Shown: in pieces, positions 34,309 through 41,894 of the stretch
How positions within the stretch are numbered: position 1 is the stretch's first letter
How the letters are laid out: the number at the start of each line of letters is the position of its first letter
Source: Amycolatopsis rubida
GTDB lineage: Bacteria; Actinomycetota; Actinomycetes; Mycobacteriales; Pseudonocardiaceae
Reading direction: 5' to 3'
NCBI RefSeq assembly: GCF_900115345.1
Contig: NZ_FOWC01000012.1
Span: 62,001 to 126,000, forward strand
Length of the DNA stretch: 64,000 nt
Notes under the pieces: model-generated
Databases searched by the model: none
Seen by the model: the letters and a program-made list of their open reading frames with translations, nothing else
What the model was told of the DNA's origin: nothing
Made by a program: the position numbers and the translations under genes

Positions 34309-35700
34309 TCAGCCGCGCAGCATCTCCGCCACGAGGAAGGCCAGCTCCAGCGACTGCTGGGTGTTGAGCCGGGGGTCGCAGGCGGTCTCGTAGCGGCCGG
34401 AGAGGTCGACGTCGGAGATTTCCTGTGCCCCGCCGAGGCATTCGGTGACGTCCTCGCCGGTCAGCTCGACGTGGATGCCGCCGGGGTAGGTGCCGAGCTT
34501 GTGGTGCACCTCGAAGAAGCCCTGGACCTCGTCGACGATGCGGTCGAAGTGCCGGGTCTTGTAGCCGGTGGACGACTCGTGCGTGTTGCCGTGCATCGGG
34601 TCGCACTGCCAGATGACCTTGTGCCCAGACGATTCGACCTTCTCGACGATCGCCGGCAGCACCTCGCGGACCTTGCCGTTGCCCATCCGGGAGATCAGCG
34701 TGAGCCTGCCCGGCTCGCCGCGCGGGTCGAGCCGCTCGACGTACTCCAGGGCCTGCTCGGGCGTGGTCGTCGGGCCGATCTTGAGCCCGATCGGGTTGGA
34801 CAGCAGTTCGGCGAACGCGATGTGCGCGCCGTCGAGCTGCCGGGTGCGCTCGCCGATCCAGAGGAAGTGCGAGGACAGGTTGTACAGCTTCGGGTTCGCC
34901 GCGTCGGCCTGGTCCAGCCGCAGCATCGCGCGCTCGTAGTCCAGCAGCAGCGCCTCGTGGCTGGCGAAGATCTCGGTGTACTGCAGCGAGGTGTCGGTGA
35001 CGCCGCAGGCGTTCATGAACCGCAGGCCGCGGTCGATCTCGGCGGCGAGCGCCTCGTACCGCTCCCCCGCCGGCGACGAGGACACGAAGTCCTTGTTCCA
35101 GTCGTGCACCTGGTGCAGGTCGGCCATGCCGGCCCCGGTGAGCGCGCGGACCAGGTTCATCGCCGCGCCCGCGTTCGCGTAGGCGCGGATCATCCGGCCC
35201 GGGTCCGGCACCCGCAGCTCCGGCTTGGCGACGAGCGAGTTGATGATGTCGCCGCGGTAGACGGGAAGCCCGAGCGCGTCGGTGCCGGACGAGCGCGGCT
35301 TCGCGTACTGGCCCGCGATCCGGCCGACCTTCACCACCGGCAGGCTGGCCCCGTAGGTGAGCACGACGGCCATCTGCAGCAGCGTGCGCAGATTTGCCCG
35401 GATGTGCGGTTCGGTGTTGGACTCGAACGTCTCCGCGCAGTCCCCGCCCTGCAGCAGGAACGCCTCCCCGCGGGCCACCATGGCGAGCCGGCTCTTCAAC
35501 CGGTCGATCTCGGCGGGCACGGTGATCGGCGGCACGCTCTCCAGCACGCCCCGCACCCGCTTGGCCAGCGCGGCGTCCGGCCACTCCGGCTGCTGCGCGG
35601 CGGGCAGCGACAAGGCGGTGTCGAGGCGGTCCCGCAGCTCAGGAGGCAACGGCGGCAGCTCGGGAAGAGTGTCTACGGGAACGTCGACTGTCCAGTTCAC
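34309..35700 (-). CDS. aroG: Class II 3-deoxy-7-phosphoheptulonate (DAHP) synthase
   Basis: First step of the shikimate pathway, from PEP and erythrose 4-phosphate. 463 residues, like M. tuberculosis AroG (Rv2178c, 462). Class II motifs are complete: LLQGGDCAETF, KVGRIAGQYAKPRSSGTD, WIGERTRQLDGAHIAF, NPIGLKIGPTTTP and WQCDPMHGNTHE with the metal ligands, and GGIHVELTGEDVTECLGGA. In actinobacteria it is feedback-inhibited by combinations of aromatic amino acids and activates chorismate mutase. GTG 35700 is seven bases after TATCCT with no Shine-Dalgarno, so the mRNA is probably leaderless. Confidence 0.97.
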   Translation of the reverse strand: MNWTVDVPVDTLPELPPLPPELRDRLDTALSLPAAQQPEWPDAALAKRVRGVLESVPPITVPAEIDRLKSRLAMVARGEAFLLQGGDCAETFESNTEPHIRANLRTLLQMAVVLTYGASLPVVKVGRIAGQYAKPRSSGTDALGLPVYRGDIINSLVAKPELRVPDPGRMIRAYANAGAAMNLVRALTGAGMADLHQVHDWNKDFVSSSPAGERYEALAAEIDRGLRFMNACGVTDTSLQYTEIFASHEALLLDYERAMLRLDQADAANPKLYNLSSHFLWIGERTRQLDGAHIAFAELLSNPIGLKIGPTTTPEQALEYVERLDPRGEPGRLTLISRMGNGKVREVLPAIVEKVESSGHKVIWQCDPMHGNTHESSTGYKTRHFDRIVDEVQGFFEVHHKLGTYPGGIHVELTGEDVTECLGGAQEISDVDLSGRYETACDPRLNTQQSLELAFLVAEMLRG

Positions 35701-35707
35701 GCGTCTC

Positions 35708-35713
35708 AGGATA
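35708..35713 (-). promoter_or_regulatory. -10 box for leaderless aroG mRNA
   Basis: TATCCT on the minus strand, exactly seven bases before GTG 35700; no Shine-Dalgarno upstream. Confidence 0.55.
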
Positions 35714-35752
35714 GGGTCTGCCGGGTTTGCCCGGGCCGGTGGGCGGCGAGGG

Positions 35753-38700
35753 TCACGCCTCCGGGGAGTCCTGGCGGTAGAGGGCCCCGAATCGGTCGGC
35801 TACGTCGAGCAGACCTGCGAGTTCGTCTGTTTCAAGGGCTGGGACGATGACCGACCAGTGGTCCAGGCCGACCGCTTCGGCGAGAAGGCGGCGACGTTCG
35901 TCCGGCGGGGCGGCGGCGGAGATCTCGACCAGGAGACGGGCGCGGTCCTCGGCGGATTCGACGAGCCGGGTCCGGGCGAGCGCGCGGGGCAGGTCGTGCT
36001 TGGCCAGTTCCGGGAGGAACGCGAGGGTGACCCGTTCCCGTTCCCGATCGGCTTCGACGGTTTCGAGCACAGCCTCGGCCTGGTCGAGATGCCCGGCCGC
36101 GGCCAGGCCCCGGACCAGGACCCGCCGGGCGTGCGTCACGTCGCGCTCGTCCAGGTAACCGCACAGCTCGACGGCCGCGGCGGCCTCCCCTCGTGCTCCC
36201 AGGTCCGCCATCGCGTCCTCGATCGCCAAGCCGAGGTTCTCCTCGTCCGGGAAGGCGGCCACCAGCTCGACGATCTCGGCGGGTTCGCCCACGGCGGCCA
36301 GCATCACGATGGCCGAGCGCCGGTCGTGCCAGGCGAACTGCCGGTCCGGGAGCGGCTGCTTCACCCGGCTCCGGACGTACTCCGCGAGCCGGGCCAGCCC
36401 GGCGTGGTCGCCCTCGGCCCGGAGCCTGCGGGCGAGCAGGGCCACGGGTTCTCGCATCGACGACCAGAATTCGACGCCGCGGATCAATTTCCCGGCGATC
36501 CGCGGATCTCCCCTTTCGGCAAGAAGGCACGCCAGCGACTTGATCTCGGTCAGCCCCTGCCGTTCCGAGCGCACCAGCGGGGCGAGCAGCTCAGCCCGGC
36601 GGACATCGCCCGCCGCGACAACGGTTTTGCTCAGCGCCCCGATCGCCGCCGCCGCACGCGGATCATCCGCCGGGCGGCGGGTCATCGCCTCCGCCCGCTC
36701 CGCCGCCTGGCGCGCGCGGGTGCGATCCCCCACTGCCAGCAGAGCGTCCGCCAGGAACACGAATTGATCCGCGTCGCCTTGCAGTTCGCGGGCCGACCGG
36801 TGCACGGAGGGATAGCGGGCGGCCCACAGGAAGGCCTGGTCGGCCTGACCCGCGGCCACGAGCGCCTGAACGAACCGGTTCACCGCTTCGCGCCGGGCGA
36901 AAGGGTTGGTCATCGAGTCGAGCACCGCGGGAATGTCCGCGAGCCTGCCCTTCGCGGCCAGGAATTCGATCAGGACAGGCACGAAGGTGTGCTCGCGGTC
37001 AATCTCGCCGGCTCTCGCGCCGAGCGCTCCGGCGGGGTCGGCCGACGCCGCCAATTCGGCGGTGAGGTCGAGGCGGAACAGCACTCCGGACGCGCCGTGC
37101 TCCTGGGCGAAGGCGCGCGCCCGCTCGACTTCGCCCCGCTGGACGAGCCGCTGCGCTATCTCCGCGAACGTCTTGTCCCGGTGCAGGTCGCGAGTCACCG
37201 CACCGGCCAGTTCCGCGGCCGCGTTCACATCGCCGGCAGCCAGCACCGCGAGTTCCCCGAGCGTCCGGTCCCGGAGTCCTTCGCGGGAAATCTCCCTGGC
37301 CAGCTGCCCGGCCCGGGAGAAATCCGGTTCGGCGACGGCGGCGATCCGCCGGCGGTGATCCGCGCTGACCCGGTCGGCGATCCGCTCGGCCGCTTCGTGC
37401 TTCCCGCCGTGCACCAAGGCGACCGCGGTTTCCGCGAGCAGGCAGTCGCGTAGCTCCGGGTCGTGCTCGTCCTCGGCCAGTTGCCCGGCTCGATCCGGCT
37501 GTCCGGCGCGGACCAGCTCTCCGGAAAGCTCGAGCAGCGCTCGCGCGCGCGAACCGGGATCGGTCATGGACTGCGCCAGCGCCACGGCGTGGTCGAACTG
37601 CCCCAGCGCGGCCCACACCGCGGGCAACCGCACCGGCGTGATCTTGTTGCGGTCACGGAAGTTGTCCCGGTAGGTGTCGAGCGTGATCAACCGGACCAGG
37701 TCGGGTTCGGCGGACTCAAGCAGAGCCGCGCGGGCGGTGTCCAGCTCCCCCATCGCGGCCAGGTCGCCGCCGGAGACGTCCAGCAGGCGTTCGTGCCTCG
37801 CCGGGTCTCCGGCCAGGTCGGCGAGAGCGGTCACGTCGCCGCTTTCCTGGACCAGCCGGAAGTAGCCGCGCAGCAGGAACTGGGGAGTGTCCGGCGGCCA
37901 GCCCGCCGACCGGTATCCGGCGGCCCATTCCCCGATCGCCGCGCGGTACCGGGACAGTTCGCCGCCGAGGGCTTCGGCGGCCTCGCGGTGCAGACTTTCG
38001 TGGCCCAGCAGGAAAACCGCCGGGGCCTCGTGCGGACGCCAATGCGCCGGGCGGCGGGTGAACGAACGGCTCGCCACACTGTTCAGGACCCGTTCGACGG
38101 CACGGGGCCGCCGCTGAGTCAACTGCGCCAGATCGTCGCTGCTGAGCCCGCCGCGAGCCGCGACGAGGAAACCCAGCAGGTCCTCTTGGTCGTGGAGCAG
38201 TGCGTCCAGCTCGTGCTCCATGTCGGCCTTCGCCGCGACAGCTGCGGGCGAAGGCGCCAGAGAGCGCTCGATTCCGGGAGCCCGCAAAGGATGGTCACCG
38301 CGCACATCCGGCGGGACATCGGGGTTGAGGCGGCTCGCGACGATCACTCGAAGACCGTTTTCGGGGAACGGCAGCAGCGCGGCGATGCTGTGCCCGCCGG
38401 AGCTGGCGCCGCGATCCTCGTCCAGGCCGTCGACGACCAGCACCAAGCGCTCGCCGCGGTTTCGGCAGTGCGCGGCGGCTTCGGCGAAGACCGCGTTGAG
38501 GTTTCGGGCCTCAGTGTCCTTTGCCGCGCCCAGGACTTCGGCCAGTTGCTCCTGGACGACGTCCACGAACGCCTCACGTGTGTCGTCGCCGAGCGAACGG
38601 GCCGTGACGAAGAACGACACCACTCGCACTCCGTCGGGCGGCGAGAGCACGAACGAGGACAGCAGGGCCGACTTGCCGGTCCAGGGAGCCGCGCGCCACC

Positions 38701-38923
38701 AGACATACGCGGGCGCGTCGTCCGGGGCCGTGCAGAACCGGGCCAGTTCGGCCAGTTCGGTTTCGCGGCCGATGAGCTGGTCCGGCGCCACCTGGCGCAC
38801 CCATTGCCGGTAGCGGGACCGGGCGGGCGGAGCCGAGTGGACGACGACCGAGCCGGCGTGGCCCACCTGCACGACCTCGCCCGTGACCGGGCCCAGGACC
38901 TGGTTCGTGATCCGCTCGTCCAC
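35753..38923 (-). CDS. Large STAND-type NTPase with N-terminal RHIM-like motif and helical repeats
   Basis: 1056 residues. The first 30 residues contain GEVVQVGHAGSVVVH with a V-Q-V-G core (18-21), like RHIM and the amyloid motifs found at the tips of bacterial NLR-like proteins. Next is a P-loop NTPase: linker IGRETELAEL, Walker A AAPWTGKS (78-85; an Ala replaces the first Gly) and Walker B LVLVVDGLDED (160-170), as in STAND/NACHT proteins. From about residue 330 to the end come TPR-like helical repeats, probably the sensor. There is no catalytic effector domain. GTG 38923 has GGAGGGGGG upstream. Such proteins act in defence or cell death by oligomerising; the trigger and partner here are unknown. 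Confidence 0.8.
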   Translation of the reverse strand: MDERITNQVLGPVTGEVVQVGHAGSVVVHSAPPARSRYRQWVRQVAPDQLIGRETELAELARFCTAPDDAPAYVWWRAAPWTGKSALLSSFVLSPPDGVRVVSFFVTARSLGDDTREAFVDVVQEQLAEVLGAAKDTEARNLNAVFAEAAAHCRNRGERLVLVVDGLDEDRGASSGGHSIAALLPFPENGLRVIVASRLNPDVPPDVRGDHPLRAPGIERSLAPSPAAVAAKADMEHELDALLHDQEDLLGFLVAARGGLSSDDLAQLTQRRPRAVERVLNSVASRSFTRRPAHWRPHEAPAVFLLGHESLHREAAEALGGELSRYRAAIGEWAAGYRSAGWPPDTPQFLLRGYFRLVQESGDVTALADLAGDPARHERLLDVSGGDLAAMGELDTARAALLESAEPDLVRLITLDTYRDNFRDRNKITPVRLPAVWAALGQFDHAVALAQSMTDPGSRARALLELSGELVRAGQPDRAGQLAEDEHDPELRDCLLAETAVALVHGGKHEAAERIADRVSADHRRRIAAVAEPDFSRAGQLAREISREGLRDRTLGELAVLAAGDVNAAAELAGAVTRDLHRDKTFAEIAQRLVQRGEVERARAFAQEHGASGVLFRLDLTAELAASADPAGALGARAGEIDREHTFVPVLIEFLAAKGRLADIPAVLDSMTNPFARREAVNRFVQALVAAGQADQAFLWAARYPSVHRSARELQGDADQFVFLADALLAVGDRTRARQAAERAEAMTRRPADDPRAAAAIGALSKTVVAAGDVRRAELLAPLVRSERQGLTEIKSLACLLAERGDPRIAGKLIRGVEFWSSMREPVALLARRLRAEGDHAGLARLAEYVRSRVKQPLPDRQFAWHDRRSAIVMLAAVGEPAEIVELVAAFPDEENLGLAIEDAMADLGARGEAAAAVELCGYLDERDVTHARRVLVRGLAAAGHLDQAEAVLETVEADRERERVTLAFLPELAKHDLPRALARTRLVESAEDRARLLVEISAAAPPDERRRLLAEAVGLDHWSVIVPALETDELAGLLDVADRFGALYRQDSPEA

Positions 38924-38992
38924 CTGGGTGTCCCCCCTCCGACGCGGTTCAGCTTCGCACGAACCGTGTCGGCCGGGTCACATCAGCTGGAA

Positions 38993-39010
38993 GTTGACAC
39001 CGGTGTCAAC
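38993..39010. promoter_or_regulatory. Perfect 18-bp palindrome, probable MerR-type operator
   Basis: GTTGACACCGGTGTCAAC includes a TTGACA -35-like hexamer and is followed by TAGCGT. It lies 47 bp upstream of the oxidoreductase, which has a MerR gene at its other end. MerR regulators bind such palindromes between promoter elements. Confidence 0.65.
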
Positions 39011-39057
39011 GAATAGCGTCGGTTTCGACCAGACCGGCGAGCAGGAGGGATCAGCGA

Positions 39058-39954
39058 ATGAGCACCGTCTTGGGATACCGGGCGTTCGGCGCGGCTGACG
39101 TCCAGGAGTACTTCGACCGGCCCGGCCCGGTGCCCGGCCCCGCTGAGGTTCTCGTCCGCGTGGCGGCCGCGGGGGTGAATCCGCTCGATCATCTGCTGCG
39201 GTCCGGGCACGTTCCCGACCTCAACGGGCATCTGCCGTTTCCCCAGGTCATCGGGATGGAAGCGGCGGGAACAGTGCTCGCCGCGGGCGGAGACGTGACG
39301 GGGCTCCAGGTCGGCGACCGGGTCACCGGGTTCGCGTTGACCGGTGCGGGCACGTACGCGGAAACGACGCTGCTGCTCGGCGAGTCCACCGCCCGCATCC
39401 CCGACACGCTGCCGTGGACCTGGGCGGCGACCATCCCCGTCGCGGGCACCACCGCGCTGGACGTGCTCGACCAGCTTGACCTGCCGAAGGGCGCGTCGTT
39501 GCTGGTGAACGGGATCGGCGGCGGAGTCGGCATCGCGGTGGCACAGCTCGCGCGGGACCGTGGGCTCGCCGTGACGGGTACGGGCAGCGCGGCCAAGCGG
39601 GAACTCGCGGCAAAGCACGGCGCGGCTTTCGTCGACTACACCGCGGGAAACGTCGCGGACCAGCTAGGCCGTTTCGACGCCGTGGTCGACACGGTCGGAG
39701 GAGAATCCCTGCGCAGGGTGGCTCCGTTGGCGAAGAAGCTCATCGCGGTCGGGGATCCGTCAGTGACCGAACTCGGCGGAGTGTTCGTCCAGCGGCGCCT
39801 CGACAGGGCGGGTCTGGAACGGGTCGCCGAGCTGATGGCCGGGGGGCGGCTCGATCCGCACATCACCGGGACCTATCCGCTCGCCCGGGCGCAGGAAGCG
39901 CTGGCGCTCGTCGAGTCCCGGCACGCCTCGGGCAAGCTGGTCATCAGCATCTAG
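39058..39954 (+). CDS. NADP-dependent quinone oxidoreductase (MDR family)
   Basis: 298 residues of the zeta-crystallin-like MDR group. GroES-like N-terminus with PDLNGHLPFPQVIGMEAAGT, and a Rossmann domain with VNGIGGGVGIAVAQLARDRG as the nucleotide-binding loop. The Cys zinc ligands of alcohol dehydrogenases are absent, fitting a quinone or enone reductase using NADPH. ATG 39058 has AGGAGG 8 nt upstream. It is convergent with a MerR gene (stops share CTAG) and has a palindromic operator upstream, so MerR control and a role in redox or xenobiotic stress are likely. Confidence 0.9.
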   Translation: MSTVLGYRAFGAADVQEYFDRPGPVPGPAEVLVRVAAAGVNPLDHLLRSGHVPDLNGHLPFPQVIGMEAAGTVLAAGGDVTGLQVGDRVTGFALTGAGTYAETTLLLGESTARIPDTLPWTWAATIPVAGTTALDVLDQLDLPKGASLLVNGIGGGVGIAVAQLARDRGLAVTGTGSAAKRELAAKHGAAFVDYTAGNVADQLGRFDAVVDTVGGESLRRVAPLAKKLIAVGDPSVTELGGVFVQRRLDRAGLERVAELMAGGRLDPHITGTYPLARAQEALALVESRHASGKLVISI

Positions 39955-40322
39955 CACGACCTGCCCGCACCCTGCCGGTACCGGGTGTTCCCTTCGATCA
40001 GCACGTCCAGAGCGTCGCGGGCGTCGGCGAGGCGGGCGATGCCGGCGGTCAGCCGGTCCCGTTCGGAAACCATCGTGACGAAAGCATCCTCGATGACGTC
40101 CGCGTCGTCGCTGTGCACACACGGCAGCAGCCGGGCGATCACCTTGCTGTTCAGTCCCGCGTCGAACAACCGGCGGATCAGCTCGACTCGTTCGACCTCC
40201 GCCGCCAGGTAGTGCCGCTGCCCGCCCTCGGACCGAGTGCTCCGCACCAGGCCCTGCTGCTCGTAGTACCGCAGCGAGCGAGCACTGACCCCGGTCTTCC
40301 GGGCTAGTTCGCCGATCCGCAC
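39951..40322 (-). CDS. MerR family transcriptional regulator
   Basis: 123 residues. The N-terminal MerR HTH is clear (MRIGELARKTGVSARSLRYY, then EQQGLVRS and RHYLAAEVERVELI), followed by the dimerisation coiled coil. The effector end is short and has one Cys after helix start (LLPCVHSDDAD), and a terminal Cys, so a metal or redox signal is possible but unproven. GTG 40322. It is convergent with the quinone oxidoreductase, the probable target. The gltBD terminator lies just upstream. Confidence 0.92.
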   Translation of the reverse strand: MRIGELARKTGVSARSLRYYEQQGLVRSTRSEGGQRHYLAAEVERVELIRRLFDAGLNSKVIARLLPCVHSDDADVIEDAFVTMVSERDRLTAGIARLADARDALDVLIEGNTRYRQGAGRSC

Positions 40323-40341
40323 CTCGCCCAGTTTAAAGAAA

Positions 40342-40373
40342 CGGGCCCCGGCGCGCCGTTGCGCCGGGGCCCG
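40342..40373 (-). terminator. Rho-independent terminator of gltBD
   Basis: Perfect 13-bp stem CGGGCCCCGGCGC with a 6-nt loop (GCCGTT); on the minus strand it is followed by TTTCTTTAAAC. It lies 13 bp past the gltD stop. Confidence 0.88.
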
Positions 40374-40385
40374 AGCCAGGGGGAA

Positions 40386-41894
40386 TCACACCACCGCGAG
40401 CGGCAATGCGGTCGGGTGCACGGGAGCGGGAAGGTCCGAAGCACCGGTCAGGAACGTGTCCACCGCGGCCGCCACCGAGCGGCCTTCCGCGATGGCCCAC
40501 ACGACCAGCGACGCACCGCGGTGGGCGTCGCCGCAGACGAAGACCCCGGGGGTTTCGGTCTGCCAGTCCGAACCGCACGACAGGGTGCCGCGGCGGCTCA
40601 AGGTCAGGCCGAGGCCTTCCAGCAGCGGCATTTCCTCGACGCCTTCGAAGCCGATCGCCAGCAGGACCAGGTCCGCGGGCAGCGTTTCGACCTCGCCGTT
40701 CACCGGGACGACCTCGCGGCGGCCGGTCTCCTGGTCCTTCTGCACGCGGACTTCCTGCAGCTCAACGGCTTTGACGTGCCCGTCGCCGTCGTCGACGAAC
40801 TGCTTGACGGCCACGGCGAACTTCCGCTCGCCCGCTTCCTCGTGCGCGGGATAGGTGCGCAGGATGTAGGGCCAGGTCGGCCACGGCGAACGCTCGTCGT
40901 CGCGGATTTCCGGCGGCGTCGGGTACTGGTCGAGCTGGGTGACCGACAGCGCGCCTTGGCGGGTGGCGGTGCCGTAGGAGTCCGCGCCGGTGTCGCCGCC
41001 GCCGATGATCACGACGTGCTTGCCGTCCGCGTCGACCGGGGACGGGCCGTCGCCCTCCACGAACTTGTTGGCGGGCACCAGGTGTTCCATCGCCAGGTGG
41101 ATGCCCTCCAGCGAGCGGCCCGGCGTGGTGCGGTCGTCACGGCCGCGCAGAGCGCCCACGGCGAGCACGACCGCGTCGTACTGCGCGCGCAGGTCTTCCA
41201 CCGTCAGATCGACGCCGACCTCGCAGCCGGTGACGAACTTCGTGCCCTCCTTGCGCAGCTGCGCGAGCCGCCGGTCGAGGACCTTCTTCTCCATTTTGAA
41301 CTCGGGAATCCCGTACCGCAGCAGGCCGCCGAGCCGGTCGTCCCGTTCGAACACGGTGACCTCGTGGCCCGCGCGGGTCAGCTGCTGCGCCGCGGCGAGC
41401 CCGGCCGGACCGGAGCCGACGACGGCCACCTTGCGGCCCGAGGCCACCTCGGCCGGCTGCGGCTGCACGTATCCGGCTTCCCACGACCGCGCCGCGATCG
41501 TCTCCTCGACGCGCTTGATCGCCACCGGCCCGCCGGACAGCGGCGAGATCGACAGCACGCAGCCCGCCTCGCACGGCGCGGGGCACAGCTTCCCGGTGAA
41601 CTCCGGGAAATTGTTGGTGGCGTGCAGGCGATCGCTGGCCGCCGCCCAGTCGCCGCGGCGGACGAGGTCGTTCCATTCCGGGATCAGATTGCCCAGCGGA
41701 CAGCCGGAACCGCCGGAATGGCAGAACGGGATGCCGCAGTCCATGCACCGCGACGCCTGCGTGCGCACCTGCTCGTCGCGCTCGTCCGGCGCAACGTCCG
41801 CGTAGACCTCGCCCCACGAGGAAAGCCGTTCCTCGTAGGACTTCTTCTTCGGTTCTTGCCGTTCGTGCTTGAGAAAACCGTTGGGGTCAGCCAC
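40386..41894 (-). CDS. gltD: Glutamate synthase small subunit
   Basis: 502 residues. N-terminal iron-sulfur region with CMDCGIPFCHSGGSGCPLGN and CPAPCEAGCVLSI; FAD site VAVVGSGPAGLAAAQQL; NADPH site HVVIIGGGDTGADSYG; C-terminal GVFVCGDAHRGASLVVWAI. It takes electrons from NADPH and passes them to GltB. GTG 41894 has GGAGG upstream and overlaps the gltB stop by eight bases, so translation is coupled. A strong terminator follows. Upstream ORF extension in this frame lies inside gltB and is rejected. Confidence 0.96.
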   Translation of the reverse strand: MADPNGFLKHERQEPKKKSYEERLSSWGEVYADVAPDERDEQVRTQASRCMDCGIPFCHSGGSGCPLGNLIPEWNDLVRRGDWAAASDRLHATNNFPEFTGKLCPAPCEAGCVLSISPLSGGPVAIKRVEETIAARSWEAGYVQPQPAEVASGRKVAVVGSGPAGLAAAQQLTRAGHEVTVFERDDRLGGLLRYGIPEFKMEKKVLDRRLAQLRKEGTKFVTGCEVGVDLTVEDLRAQYDAVVLAVGALRGRDDRTTPGRSLEGIHLAMEHLVPANKFVEGDGPSPVDADGKHVVIIGGGDTGADSYGTATRQGALSVTQLDQYPTPPEIRDDERSPWPTWPYILRTYPAHEEAGERKFAVAVKQFVDDGDGHVKAVELQEVRVQKDQETGRREVVPVNGEVETLPADLVLLAIGFEGVEEMPLLEGLGLTLSRRGTLSCGSDWQTETPGVFVCGDAHRGASLVVWAIAEGRSVAAAVDTFLTGASDLPAPVHPTALPLAVV

